From NCBI GenBank assembly GCA_903884105.1, contig CAISDJ010000030.1, positions 1 to 62,683 on the forward strand: DNA of 62,683 nucleotides, in the 5' to 3' direction. Source of the stretch: an uncultured Pseudomonadota bacterium (lineage in GTDB: Bacteria; Pseudomonadota; Gammaproteobacteria; Steroidobacterales; Steroidobacteraceae). Below, in pieces: positions 27,035 through 37,133 of this stretch (position 1 is its first letter; each line of letters opens with the position of its first letter). The translations under genes were made by a program, and so were the position numbers. Under the pieces are notes generated by a model. That model was not told where the DNA came from. It was given only the letters and a program-made list of their open reading frames with translations, and did no database searches.

Positions 27035-27406
27035 CTAGCCTCCCGAGCGCTTGGCAGCCCACCCGAGCCGGTTCAGCTCGGCAACCAGTCCATCACGGTG
27101 GTCACCCTGAATCTCGATCAAGCCGTCGCGAACTGCCCCGCCGGAACCGCAACGCTTCTTGAGTTGAGTTGCCAGCTGGTCGAGCGCATCCGGGGCCAAC
27201 GGCAGCCCCGAAATCACCGTGACCCCCTTGCCCTTCCTGCCTTGTGTTTCGCGGCCCACCCGGACCGCCCCGCCTCGCGCAACATTGCGGGCTTCCGCGG
27301 CTTTCGCTGTCTTGCAGACGCAGTCGGTCAATGGCCGCAGGCAGCCGGGACAGACCCTGCCCACCCCCGTCGAATACACGATTCCACCCTCGGCACGAGA
27401 TTTCAC
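27035..27406 (-). CDS. yciH: YciH, SUI1/eIF1-like translation factor
   Basis: A 123-residue protein. The N-terminal part holds CPGCLRPLTDCVC, a likely zinc-binding cluster. The C-terminal ~70 residues are a SUI1 domain with RKGKGVTVISGLPL, LKKRCGSGGAVRDGLIEIQGDH and a final GW. It is related to eukaryotic eIF1 and is thought to affect start-codon selection in bacteria. Start: GTG 27406 with AAGG six bases upstream. Confidence 0.87.
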   Translation of the reverse strand: MKSRAEGGIVYSTGVGRVCPGCLRPLTDCVCKTAKAAEARNVARGGAVRVGRETQGRKGKGVTVISGLPLAPDALDQLATQLKKRCGSGGAVRDGLIEIQGDHRDGLVAELNRLGWAAKRSGG

Positions 27407-27655
27407 GATTACCTTCTGTTTTCAAATGGTTGCAGAAAAGCTCCGACGCAACTCCGGTGGGGTGCTCCGACCCCGGAACCCGGGTAGCAGACGGGCCGCC
27501 AAGGATTGCGCTTTGCCAGCCGACACAGGCAGACCGGCCCGCGATTCATAAATCCCGGGGCGGCATCGAGAAAGTGTGATCAAGCGCCGACACTATGTCG
27601 ACTGGTCTGCTATTCATGGTGTGCTATTGATTCTGCGCAGCAGGTAATCCCGACA

Positions 27656-29887
27656 ATGAGTTCAGCCAACCCCTTTGCCGACGAATCGCCGCCTCCCAAG
27701 GACGGCGACGATGCGCCATTGACGGGGGACCAGACTGCCAGGATCTTCATGCTGACAGGGCGGTTCCCCGCCCGCGACCGCACGAAGCGCGATCCCGCCA
27801 TGAGCACGGGGTCACACGAGCACACGCGGATGCTCAAGACGTTGCTCGGCAATCTCGATGGCATGGTCTATCGCTGCCGGGACGACGCAAGCTGGACGAT
27901 GGAGTTTGTCAGCGACGGTTGCACCCGCCTGACCGGCTACCAGCCGGATGACCTGCTGCACAACAACCGTGTGTCCTACGAAACCCTGACGCACCCGGAC
28001 GACCGCAAGCGCATTCGCGACGCCGTTCGGGACGCCATCGCGCAACGCCGTCGTTTCGACATCGAGTACCGCATGATCCGTGCAGACAGCGAGATTCGCT
28101 GGGTCTGGGAAAGAGGGACCGGTGTCATCGATGCGGAGGGCAAGGTTGCCGCGGTCGAAGGCATCATCCAGGACATCACTGACCGCCGCGAAGCGGTCCA
28201 TGCATTGCGCGAGGCAGAACGCCGCTACCACAGCCTGTTCCACAACGCCGTCGAAGGCATCTTCCGCACGACGCCGGAAGGCCACTACCTCGATGCCAAC
28301 CCGGCCCTGGCGCGCATCTACGGGTTCGAATCGCCGGAGGAGATGACCGATTCGCTGAAGGACATCCGCAACCAGCTGTATGTCGACTCTGCGCGCCGGG
28401 AAGAATTCGTCCGCCAGATCAAGAAGCGGGGTTCAGTCACCGGCTTCGAGGCGCAGGTCTACCGCAAGGGCGGCGACGTCATCTGGATTTCAGAGAACGC
28501 ACGAGCCGTCTTCGACGACGACGGCAATATCCTGTTGTACGAAGGCACGGTGGAAGATATCACCGAGCGCAAGCTGTACCAGGCAAGAATCGAGCAGCAG
28601 GCCAACTACGACACGCTGACGGGGCTGGCCAACCGTTCACTCCTCAATGACCGGCTGCATCAGGCCATTCTGTCGGCAGAGCGTCACGGCACGCAGGTTG
28701 CTGTTGCATTCGTCGATCTAGATCGCTTCAAGTTCGTCAACGACAGCCTCGGCCACCACTTCGGCGACCGGTTGCTGAAGATGATGTCGGAACGACTGCG
28801 TAGCTGCGTACGCGAATGCGATACGGTGGCCCGGCTGGGCGGCGATGAGTTCGTGCTTCTGATCTCCGACGACTCGGGTCACAGCGTCGTCAAGCAAGTG
28901 ATGGATCGCGCTCTGGCCACGGTAGCCGAGCCCTGGGTGATCGAGGAAGGCGAGTTCAACGTGACGTGCAGCATCGGCATCGCCATGTTCCCGGACGATG
29001 GCCGGGATGCTGAAACGCTGCTGAAGAACGCCGATTCGGCGATGTACCGCGCCAAGGAAGGGGGCGGCGGCGGTTTCAGTTTCTTCACGAACGACCTCAA
29101 TGTGCAGATGACCCAGCGGCTCGAGATGGAAAGCCGGCTACGGCGCGCGCTCGAACGGCAGCAGTTCCTGTTGCACTATCAGCCGCGGGTGGACCTGGCC
29201 AGCGGCAGGATCATCGGCACCGAGGCCCTCATTCGCTGGCGCGTACCCGACCAGGGCATGATCCCGCCAAGTAGTTTCATTCCACTGGCGGAAGAGACTG
29301 GCCTGATCGTACCGATAGGCCGGTGGGTGTTGCAGACAGCGTGTGCGCAGAACAAAGCCTGGCAGGAGGCAGGGCTGCCACCGATCGTGGTTTCCGTCAA
29401 CGTGTCTGCCCGGCAGTTCAGGCACGACAACCTGGTCGAAACCGTCGAGGCGGTGCTCGCACAGACTGGGCTTGATGGCCGTTATCTTGAGATCGAACTG
29501 ACCGAGAGCATGGTGATGCACGATGCCGCCAAGCTGGCCGCCATGCTGGTGGAACTCAAGAAGCTCGGGGTCCAGATCTCCGTCGACGATTTCGGCACCG
29601 GCTATTCTTCGTTGAGCTACCTGAAGCGCTTCCCCGTCGATCGCCTGAAGGTGGACCGTTCGTTCGTGCAGGACATCGCGTCGGATCACGACGATGCGAC
29701 CATTGTCCGCACCATCATCGCCCTCGGGCATAACCTGAGCCTTAAGGTCGTTGCAGAAGGCGTCGAGACGGAGGAGCAGGTGAACTTCCTCCGGCAGAAT
29801 CACTGCGATGAAATGCAGGGGTACTATTTCGGGCAGCCGATGCCGGCGGAGGAGTTCGGCAACTTGTTTGCGGCCCGCAAAGAATAG
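27656..29887 (+). CDS. PAS-PAS-GGDEF-EAL cyclic-di-GMP signalling protein
   Basis: A 743-residue cytosolic protein without membrane segments. Two PAS domains (~60-185 and ~190-310) precede a GGDEF domain with intact GGDEF (~395-399) and an EAL domain with TEALIRW (EAL near 523), [10 protein letters not shown] and AEGVET. RECD five residues before GGDEF fits the inhibitory I-site of diguanylate cyclases. Both halves look catalytically complete, so the net direction cannot be told from sequence. Start: ATG 27656 (MSSANPF); a further in-frame ATG is at 27799. YgiQ follows after 14 bases. Confidence 0.9.
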   Translation: MSSANPFADESPPPKDGDDAPLTGDQTARIFMLTGRFPARDRTKRDPAMSTGSHEHTRMLKTLLGNLDGMVYRCRDDASWTMEFVSDGCTRLTGYQPDDLLHNNRVSYETLTHPDDRKRIRDAVRDAIAQRRRFDIEYRMIRADSEIRWVWERGTGVIDAEGKVAAVEGIIQDITDRREAVHALREAERRYHSLFHNAVEGIFRTTPEGHYLDANPALARIYGFESPEEMTDSLKDIRNQLYVDSARREEFVRQIKKRGSVTGFEAQVYRKGGDVIWISENARAVFDDDGNILLYEGTVEDITERKLYQARIEQQANYDTLTGLANRSLLNDRLHQAILSAERHGTQVAVAFVDLDRFKFVNDSLGHHFGDRLLKMMSERLRSCVRECDTVARLGGDEFVLLISDDSGHSVVKQVMDRALATVAEPWVIEEGEFNVTCSIGIAMFPDDGRDAETLLKNADSAMYRAKEGGGGGFSFFTNDLNVQMTQRLEMESRLRRALERQQFLLHYQPRVDLASGRIIGTEALIRWRVPDQGMIPPSSFIPLAEETGLIVPIGRWVLQTACAQNKAWQEAGLPPIVVSVNVSARQFRHDNLVETVEAVLAQTGLDGRYLEIELTESMVMHDAAKLAAMLVELKKLGVQISVDDFGTGYSSLSYLKRFPVDRLKVDRSFVQDIASDHDDATIVRTIIALGHNLSLKVVAEGVETEEQVNFLRQNHCDEMQGYYFGQPMPAEEFGNLFAARKE

Positions 29888-29901
29888 GGCCAGACGGCTC
29901 C

Positions 29902-32139
29902 GTGAGTTACACTGCGCGGACCATGCAACCCGCCCGCGACCTCTTCTCCTACCGCAAGTACTGGGCGTCCCGCTTCGGTACGGCTCCTTTCCTGCCGATG
30001 TCGCGGGAGGAAATGGAGGTGCTCGGCTGGGACAGTTGCGACGTCATTCTCGTCACCGGCGATGCCTACGTCGACCACCCGAGTTTCGGGATGGCGATCG
30101 TGGGCCGCATGCTCGAAGCACAGGGCTTCCGCGTCGGTCTCATTGCCCAACCGGACTGGCGCAGCGCGCAGGACTTCGCGCGACTTGGGTTGCCCAACCT
30201 GTTCTTCGGCGTCACCGCCGGCAACATGGATTCGATGGTGAATCGATATACGTCCGACAAGCGGGTGCGCAGCGACGATGCGTACACGCCGGGCGGCGTC
30301 GGTGGCAAGCGGCCGGACCGCTCCGTGATCGTCTATTCGCAGCGAGTCCGTGAGGCCTTTGCCGAAGTGCCTGTCGTCATCGGTGGCATCGAAGCCAGTC
30401 TCCGGCGAATCGCCCATTTCGACTACTGGTCAGAGAAGATCCGTCGATCGATCCTGCTGGACGCCAAAGCCGACCTGCTCGTCTACGGCAATGCCGAACG
30501 GCAGATTGTCGAGATCGCACACCGTCTTGGCGCGGGTGAGTCGATCCACGACCTCACCGATTTGCGCGGCACTGCCTTCGCCAGACGCAGCACGCCCGTG
30601 GATTGGATCGAAATCGACTCCACGACGATCGATACGCCGGGGCCGCTCAATCCTCCGGTCGATCCGTATACGATGGAAGGGGCAAAAGACACGCGCCCGG
30701 TCTCCGAGAGTCCGGCATCGCCAGCGGTTGCAACCGCCTCTTCCTGCGCCACGCCTGCAGAGGGGAGCGTCAAGGTCGTCAAGTTCTACCGCCAGGTTCC
30801 GACGGCGGCGCGAGATCGCTCGGTTATTCGTATGCCGTCGTTCGAAAGCGTTCGCGCAGACGCAGTGCTGTATGCCCACGCCTCGCGCATCCTGCATCTC
30901 GAGTCGAACCCGGGGAATGCGCGCGCCCTGGTGCAACGTCATGGCGATATCGACGTCTGGCTGAACCCGCCACCGATTCCGCTCACGATGAAGGAGATGG
31001 ATGCCGTCTACGAGCTGCCTTACAGTCGCGTGCCGCATCCGTCTTACGGCACTGCGAAGATCCCCGCCTACGAGATGATCCGCTTTTCCATCTCGATCCA
31101 GCGTGGCTGCTTCGGGGGCTGCACGTTCTGTTCTATCACCGAGCATGAAGGCCGGATCATCCAGAACCGCTCCGAGGACTCGATCATTCGCGAGATGGAA
31201 GTCATCCGCGATTCGACGCCGGGCTTTACGGGCGTGATTTCGGATCTGGGCGGGCCCACGGCGAACATGTATCGCCTGGCCTGCAAGTCCACGGAGATTG
31301 AATCGGCGTGTCGGCGGCCGTCCTGCGTTTTTCCCGGCATCTGCCCGAACCTCAATACCGATCACAGCCCGCTCATCAAGCTGTATCGACGTGCGCGCGC
31401 TCTACCCGGGATCAAGAAGGTCCTGATCGGCTCCGGCGTCCGCTACGACCTCGCGGTCGAGTCGCCTGAGTATGTGAAGGAACTGGTGCAGCACCATGTC
31501 GGCGGCTATCTCAAGATCGCGCCGGAAGCCATCGGAGAAGGCCCGCTGGCGAAGATGATGAAACCGGGAGTGGGCACGTACTACCGCTTCAAGGAGCTCT
31601 TCGACAAGTACTCCAAGGAGGCCGGGAAGGAACAGTACCTGATCCCCTACTTCATCGCCGCCCACCCCGGGACAACGGACGAGGACATGCTTGAGCTCGC
31701 ACTGTGGCTCAAGAAAAACGGCTTTCGCACGGACCAGGTGCAAGCGTTCCTCCCCTCGCCGATGGCCACGGCCACCGCGATGTACTACTCGGGCAAGAAC
31801 CCGTTGCGCAAGGTCACGGCCACGAGCGAAACCGTTACGATTCCGCGCGGGCTGAAGGTCAGGCGACTGCACAAAGCCTTCCTCCGTTGGCACGATGCCA
31901 ACAACTGGCCGATTCTGCGGGATGCACTGAAGCAGATGGGTCGCGCCGATCTGATTGGTCCCGGCAAGCATCAGCTGATTCCGGCCTGGCAGCCCGCCGG
32001 AACAGGGGGCGTCCCCGAGGGAACACGGCGCCCTGCGAAGACCCGGGACGGCAAGACCACCCCCGCAAGAACCCAGCACACGGGGCTCAAGGGCGTCAGG
32101 CTGCCGCCCATAGGACATAGGAAGCCGGCTCGCCCCTGA
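29902..32139 (+). CDS. YgiQ-family radical SAM protein
   Basis: A 745-residue protein with the radical-SAM cluster CFGGCTFC (Cys403, Cys407, Cys410) and the long N-terminal region typical of YgiQ ([33 protein letters not shown]). Such proteins bind a 4Fe-4S cluster and SAM; the reaction is not established. The GTG at 29902 is kept because homologues also have about seven residues before the QPxRDLFS motif; ATG 29923 is the alternative. The C-terminal ~60 residues are basic and low in complexity. Confidence 0.9.
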   Translation: MSYTARTMQPARDLFSYRKYWASRFGTAPFLPMSREEMEVLGWDSCDVILVTGDAYVDHPSFGMAIVGRMLEAQGFRVGLIAQPDWRSAQDFARLGLPNLFFGVTAGNMDSMVNRYTSDKRVRSDDAYTPGGVGGKRPDRSVIVYSQRVREAFAEVPVVIGGIEASLRRIAHFDYWSEKIRRSILLDAKADLLVYGNAERQIVEIAHRLGAGESIHDLTDLRGTAFARRSTPVDWIEIDSTTIDTPGPLNPPVDPYTMEGAKDTRPVSESPASPAVATASSCATPAEGSVKVVKFYRQVPTAARDRSVIRMPSFESVRADAVLYAHASRILHLESNPGNARALVQRHGDIDVWLNPPPIPLTMKEMDAVYELPYSRVPHPSYGTAKIPAYEMIRFSISIQRGCFGGCTFCSITEHEGRIIQNRSEDSIIREMEVIRDSTPGFTGVISDLGGPTANMYRLACKSTEIESACRRPSCVFPGICPNLNTDHSPLIKLYRRARALPGIKKVLIGSGVRYDLAVESPEYVKELVQHHVGGYLKIAPEAIGEGPLAKMMKPGVGTYYRFKELFDKYSKEAGKEQYLIPYFIAAHPGTTDEDMLELALWLKKNGFRTDQVQAFLPSPMATATAMYYSGKNPLRKVTATSETVTIPRGLKVRRLHKAFLRWHDANNWPILRDALKQMGRADLIGPGKHQLIPAWQPAGTGGVPEGTRRPAKTRDGKTTPARTQHTGLKGVRLPPIGHRKPARP

Positions 32140-32182
32140 TGCTTGGGCTGGAACGGGCTGTCGCCACCCGGTCTATCGGTGA

Positions 32183-33945
32183 GGCCCCCTGACTGCCATC
32201 CGCCGGTTCCCTAACACCCGCCTCGAAGTCGCAGTTTCAACCGGCCACGGGATGGCGGACCTCTCGAAACTGATGCAGGCCGATGGCGACGCGTTGCAGA
32301 TCGGTCCGAACCTGCGTTCGATGCAGAGTCGGTGGAGCCAGGGCCGCGACACCGAACATCTCTCAACGCTGGGTGACGACCTTCTTGCCATTGTCTCGCT
32401 CGTCGGTGATCACTCGAACATCGTCCTGGACCCGGACCTCGATACTTACTATTCGGGACAGGTATCCGTCAGCAGCGCGCCGAGCGTCGTGATGGCAATG
32501 GGTGGACTGCAACGTGCGCTCGCGTACGCCGCGCAGAAGCGGGCCGGGAAGGCTGTGCCCGAACGCACTTCGGGTGAGGTGAGCTACTGGACCACCAAAG
32601 TGGCCGGCGCCGTGCAGGATATGCAGGGCTATGCAATGCGCGCCTCCGTTGCCAACGAGTCTCTGCGCCCTGCCTTGATGCCTGCCAACTGGCTTGAGCA
32701 ATCACGCAAGTTCGAGGACTTGAGCACGCGATCCAGCGAGGAACACGAAACCGAGGCCTAGGCCAAGGAAGTGGTGGCCGCGGCTGCCGGGTTCGTCCCT
32801 GCCACGATGGGTTTATCGACGAATGCCATCGGAAAGGTCGATGAACTGCTCGATATCCGCATTGCGAGTCAAAAGGCTCGCATCCTGTGGCTCAGCGTGC
32901 TCACTGCCGCTTGCTTGCTGGTCTGTGCCTACGTGTTCACCGCCTTCCACCTGTCGAACAAGCTTGGCTTCGGTGCGCTGGTTACTCGTATCGAGAAGCT
33001 GGCCAGCGGTGATCTCACGGTGAACTATCCTGCCCGCGGTCGTGACGAGATTGGCGTGATGATCGACGCCTTCAACGCCAGCCGCGACCGCCTGCAGAAA
33101 ATCGTTGTCCGGATTCGCGAAGCGTCAGATACGATCGGCGTCGCCGGATCGGAGATCGCTTCCGCTAATGACGACCTCGCGCGTCGTGGATCCGAGCAGG
33201 CCGCGGTGGTCAGCGAGTCTGCCGATAACGTGGCGCGGGTGGCCGCCAGGTGGCCACTACGCTGACTGCCGCGAATCAGGCCCAGACGCAGTCCGGCAAC
33301 GCCCTGAAGGCGGTTGCGAATGGCAAGGCAGCCGTGGACGAAGTTGTCGCCACCATGGAGCGCATCACCGGCTCGTCCCGGCGCATCGGCGACATCATCG
33401 GCGTCATCGACGAGATTGCCTTCCAGACGAACCTGCTGGCATTGAATGCCGCTGTCGAGGCGGCGCGCGCCGGCGAGCATGGACGCGGCTTTGCAGTCGT
33501 CGCGAGCGAAGTTCGAGGCCTTGCGCAGCGTTGCTCGACTGCAGCCAGCGAGATCAAGCAGCTCATCACAGCGTCCACGCAGGATGTCCGCCAGGGTGCT
33601 ACTCAGGTGGAAACCGCAGGCAAGGGCATGACGGCCATTCTGCATTCCGTGGAACAGGTATCGGGCATCATCAGCCGCATCGCCGAAGCCAGCCGCGCGC
33701 AGGCGGACGACATGATCAAGATGAAGAGCGCGATCCAGCACATCGATGCAGACACTCAACAGAACGCTGCATTGGTCGAGCAGACGGCCGCGGTGTCCAT
33801 CTCGCTCAGAAGCGAGGTGGAGCAACTGCTTGAGTCGGTCAAGTCCTTCACACTCGGCCATCACCAAGAGGGCCAGTACTACTCGGCACCCGCCGATTCG
33901 GCGCCGCAGTTCGAGGACGAGCACCGGCAGCAACGGGCTGCGTAG
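32183..33945 (+). pseudogene. Degraded methyl-accepting chemotaxis protein gene
   Basis: Pieces of one chemoreceptor lie in order but cannot make a whole protein. Frame A (from ~32183, first ATG 32252) encodes part of a helical sensor region. It is cut by an in-frame TAG at 32759-32761, then continues in the same frame with a membrane helix (ILWLSVLTAACLLVCAYVF) and a HAMP-like stretch to a stop at 33265. The signalling tip ([20 protein letters not shown]) is in another frame from ~33240. Spacing to an intact relative (52914-54647) is conserved, so the break is a small indel. The first membrane helix and start are missing, directly after YgiQ. Confidence 0.85.
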
Positions 33946-33970
33946 CACACCTTTATCGGGGCCCGAGGGC

Positions 33971-33997
33971 GGAGCAGATCAGGTAGTGGTCTGCTCC
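33971..33997. repeat. Inverted repeat between convergent genes
   Basis: GGAGCAGA at 33971-33978 and its complement at 33990-33997 form an 8-bp stem with an 11-base loop, overlapping the 3' end of the methyltransferase gene. It could help end transcription from either side; no T tract is present. Confidence 0.35.
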
Positions 33998-34605
33998 AGC
34001 TCCCACTGGGCGAAGGGCACGTTGCGCTTAACAAACAGTCCAAATCCGACGTGAACAAAGTCTTTGTCCAGACGGTGCCGGTACCAGTCGCCTGAACGCA
34101 AGTGGACATTCTGGTCAGTCCCTGACGGATCCATCCTCTCCCGGAAATCCTCTTCGGTTGGCACATGCAGGTAGACCGCCCCGCGGCTTAGCCTGGCAAG
34201 GTTGGCAATCGCTCTGGCCGCGGCCCGATCGTCGAGATACTGCAGCACATCGCAGCAGACCGCGAGGTCGAACGGTGAGCGGTTGCGGTAGTCCACGACG
34301 GAACCCTGCGTCCATCCATGCTTGGCGCAGAGGTAGTCGCTGAATTCGACCCCCAGATAAGTGGCGTGCGGAAACGCCTGCAGCAGCGGCTTGCGAAGCC
34401 ACCCGAGACCACAGCCTGCATCCAGGATACGGCGAACCGGAAGGCCAAGCTGCTTGACGGCGGCCGCGATCAGCTTGCCACGCAGTTCTGTTTCCGTGCG
34501 ACTCATCGCACGCGTGGCAGGCGTCAGGTAGAAGCGTCGGTAATAGTCGGATCCGAATCGTTCGGTGCGCCGGGTAGCGGTCTTTGCTGCTTTGCTCGTT
34601 GCCAT
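33979..34605 (-). CDS. Class I SAM-dependent methyltransferase
   Basis: A 208-residue cytosolic protein with the SAM-binding glycine loop ILDAGCGLGWL, the following acidic strand YLGVEFSDYL, and FDLAVCCDVLQYL as motif II. It resembles methyltransferase domains 11/25/31, whose substrates vary widely; none can be named. Start: ATG 34605; an in-frame GTG at 34635 adds ten residues. It stands alone between the chemoreceptor remnant and the MAPEG gene. Confidence 0.75.
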   Translation of the reverse strand: MATSKAAKTATRRTERFGSDYYRRFYLTPATRAMSRTETELRGKLIAAAVKQLGLPVRRILDAGCGLGWLRKPLLQAFPHATYLGVEFSDYLCAKHGWTQGSVVDYRNRSPFDLAVCCDVLQYLDDRAAARAIANLARLSRGAVYLHVPTEEDFRERMDPSGTDQNVHLRSGDWYRHRLDKDFVHVGFGLFVKRNVPFAQWELEQTTT

Positions 34606-34835
34606 TCTCTCATCCACGCAGGGCGATAGCCGCACAGCGTACCAATTCGCGGAGGCGTCGGGCGGTGCGATGTGGCTTCAGGGAGAGTGAAGCAGGGCCG
34701 GGCACGTACGCCGAAACCACGCCGCCCCGACCCCGAAGCGCTCGCGGGAACCCCCCCACCCGTTGTCTGCTATCCTGAATTCCGGCGGATTGCCGCGAAA
34801 CCACAGTGCATAACAACAAACGGGAAGGGCTCACC

Positions 34836-35219
34836 ATGGCTTGGGTAGTGATAACGATGGTAGTGGCGCTGCTCCAGTATCTTGCTTTCGGATTCATGGT
34901 CGGGAGTGCGCGCGGGAAGTACGGTGTTCCGGCTCCGGCCATTTCAGGCAACGAGATCTTCGAGCGGTATTTCCGCGTACAGCAGAACACCCTGGAGCAG
35001 CTCGTGGCGTTCCTGCCGGGCATCTGGCTGTTCGGTACCTATGTCAGTCCGATCTGGGCCTCTGTCCTCGGCGCTGTCTTCATAGTGGGCCGCGCTATTT
35101 ACGCTGCCGGGTACATTCGCGACCCGAAGGGGCGCGGCCCTGGATTCGGCCTTACGTTCCTGTCGACTACGATCCTGCTACTCGGCGGCCTGTACGGCGC
35201 GGTCAGGACGCTCCTCTAG
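34836..35219 (+). CDS. MAPEG family membrane protein
   Basis: A 127-residue inner-membrane protein with four hydrophobic helices. The FERYFRVQQNTLEQL segment between helices 1 and 2 is the MAPEG signature region (eicosanoid/glutathione metabolism proteins). Bacterial members are glutathione-dependent or of unknown function. Start: ATG 34836 with GGGAAGGG six bases upstream. Confidence 0.87.
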   Translation: MAWVVITMVVALLQYLAFGFMVGSARGKYGVPAPAISGNEIFERYFRVQQNTLEQLVAFLPGIWLFGTYVSPIWASVLGAVFIVGRAIYAAGYIRDPKGRGPGFGLTFLSTTILLLGGLYGAVRTLL

Positions 35220-35228
35220 TTCGGTACT

Positions 35229-35260
35229 CCAGGATCAGCGCGACGGCGTGCTGATCCTGG
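35229..35260. terminator. Perfect 11-bp hairpin between convergent genes
   Basis: CCAGGATCAGC at 35229-35239 and its complement at 35250-35260 flank a 10-base loop. It lies 10 bases after the MAPEG stop and runs into the last codons of the convergent gene. This is probably a shared stem-loop at two mRNA ends; no T run follows, so factor-free termination is uncertain. Confidence 0.5.
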
Positions 35261-35642
35261 GACTGAACCCGACCTGCTCGTACTCGAAGCCGTCGCGCGG
35301 TCGGTCAAGTTTGCGGATATAGAGCGTCAGCGGCTGAATCCTTCCTAGGCTGCCAGTCACGGCTATCAGGTCGCCGGCCTTGAACGTATCGGCCGTCACG
35401 CCGATGTCGGCCAGCTCGAAGCGATTGTCCATCTCAAGTCGCCAGGATTGCGGCGCGGAACTGCCGGTGCGGACTTCGAGGACGATGAAGGGGTGCGGGT
35501 GAACGAAGGCAAACTGCGTGATCACGCCTTTCAGCATGCGCGGCTGGCTCGTGTCATACGCGGCGGCGATGGAATGATGCCCCAATGCCGTTCCGCCCGT
35601 CATTAGAGCGGCCACAACCCACAACGACACTCTGGCGTCCAT
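35235..35642 (-). CDS. Small exported protein, DUF6152-like
   Basis: A 135-residue precursor with a Sec signal peptide (~1-21, GTALG|HHS). The mature protein begins HHSIAAAYD and contains FVHPHPFIVLEV and SWRLEMDNRFELADIG, the pattern I associate with the DUF6152 family of small periplasmic beta-rich proteins. The paired histidines could bind metal, but no function is established. Confidence 0.7.
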   Translation of the reverse strand: MDARVSLWVVAALMTGGTALGHHSIAAAYDTSQPRMLKGVITQFAFVHPHPFIVLEVRTGSSAPQSWRLEMDNRFELADIGVTADTFKAGDLIAVTGSLGRIQPLTLYIRKLDRPRDGFEYEQVGFSPRISTPSR

Positions 35643-35675
35643 GCCGTGATAGTAGTCGCAGCGTGGCTTGCGGAG

Positions 35676-37133
35676 CTAGGCCAGGGTTGACCGCAAGCGG
35701 CGGTAGGCAACGACCACCCCGGTAACGCTCAGCGCCAACCCCCCGGCAAGCAACAGCAGCATCAGCGGGATTCGCAACCAATCCCGCGCTGCCAGGACCG
35801 GTACCTTGTAGGTGTGAAGGGCGTAGTACACCCACGCATAAGCGCGTCGGCTCGCATCCATGTCGGCAAGGATCTCGCCAGTCGCCCCATCCACGTAGAC
35901 TCGATGGGGTTCGGTTGATCCGACGAGATATAGCCGGGCGTCTTCAGGCAACTCTTCCGCCATAGAGTACAGATCCCCGGGGACGGCATTGGCTATCCGA
36001 ATCGTTTCCCCATGGGGAAATGCGCTCCTCAAGCCTGCAAGCAACCACTCGTCTGGCAATGACTTTCTTGGAGGTGCTCCCGGAATGCGGACCTGAGAAA
36101 CTCCATTCTGCATCAGCGCCTGCAGGAACCCTTTGCCTCCGATTGCCCGCAGCTGGATCGAGGCGACGGGCCCGGTGGCAGCCAATGCCTCGACCGAAAC
36201 GCCATCTGCGATAGAGGATAGCGATGCACCGCTCATGGCCGTCGCGGCAGCGGCGCCTGCAGCGCCTCGAGAGAACAGCCTCCCGTGATCCATGGACAGC
36301 CAGCCGCTCAGGACCCAGCCAATCAGGAAGACACCCGCCGTCAACCCAAGCGCATGGTGCCAACGCCACCAAGAGACATAGACCCGCCAGCCCGATCCGC
36401 CCCGGGCCCGGGATTGCAGATAACGATAAACCCCGAGAATGAATCCAAGAATCGCACTAGCCAATGCCAGGAGGGAAATCCACCACACCAGGGAGTCCCA
36501 GAAGGACCAATGCTGACGAATCGAGGTCCAGTAGAGCCAGTGGGGCACAGCGCCGACTGAATTGAGCACGCGCTGTTGGCGGGTAGTCTTCTGCCGGACC
36601 TCCCCCGTCATCGCCGACACGTAAAGGACGGTGCCGGCGGAATCATCCAGGGTAACGCGATGATAGGGCCGCCCCGCTGCGAACCCCTCATGCACGATCC
36701 ACTGGTCGTACTCGACGTCTTCGTCGATTGTCCTCGGTTTCGCTCTCCCGAAGGCCTGGGCAATGCGTCCGGCTGACTCGGCGCCGATCGGGCCAAGGGT
36801 CCGACCTGTTCTCGCATCGACAACCACGGGTGACAGGTTTGACTTGCCGAGCAGATAGACCGGCTGCCCGCCTCTCGCCCGGGCAATCAGCGAATCGGCG
36901 TCCGGCCTTGCGGCGAGTGCCTGGGCCGGCGACACGGTGATTGCTGATGGATCCAGCAGCTCGCCGTGGCTTAGACGATCACCAACTGGCAGTGAAGGGA
37001 ACGGCTCGAACACCATGACCGCGCCGCTCGCGAACCACAGCGAAAAGAACAGGCAGACCAGCAGGCCGGTCCAGCGATGCAGCCAGACCAGCCCGCCCAC
37101 GATCGACCGCGTGCCCTGGCTAGAAGCGGCCAA
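35676..37133 (-). CDS. PepSY-associated transmembrane protein, iron/siderophore-linked
   Basis: About 485 residues with four membrane helices: near the N terminus (WLHRWTGLLVCLFFSLWFASGAVMVFEPF), two in the middle and one at the C terminus. A large periplasmic region contains PepSY-type repeats (PVYLLGKSN, VVVDARTGR). Members sit beside TonB receptors; some act as periplasmic reductases that release iron from siderophores. Start is uncertain: TTG 37133 overlaps the receptor stop by 14 bases, and GTG 37100 is the alternative. Downstream partner of the receptor gene, probably translationally coupled. Confidence 0.78.
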   Translation of the reverse strand: MAASSQGTRSIVGGLVWLHRWTGLLVCLFFSLWFASGAVMVFEPFPSLPVGDRLSHGELLDPSAITVSPAQALAARPDADSLIARARGGQPVYLLGKSNLSPVVVDARTGRTLGPIGAESAGRIAQAFGRAKPRTIDEDVEYDQWIVHEGFAAGRPYHRVTLDDSAGTVLYVSAMTGEVRQKTTRQQRVLNSVGAVPHWLYWTSIRQHWSFWDSLVWWISLLALASAILGFILGVYRYLQSRARGGSGWRVYVSWWRWHHALGLTAGVFLIGWVLSGWLSMDHGRLFSRGAAGAAAATAMSGASLSSIADGVSVEALAATGPVASIQLRAIGGKGFLQALMQNGVSQVRIPGAPPRKSLPDEWLLAGLRSAFPHGETIRIANAVPGDLYSMAEELPEDARLYLVGSTEPHRVYVDGATGEILADMDASRRAYAWVYYALHTYKVPVLAARDWLRIPLMLLLLAGGLALSVTGVVVAYRRLRSTLA

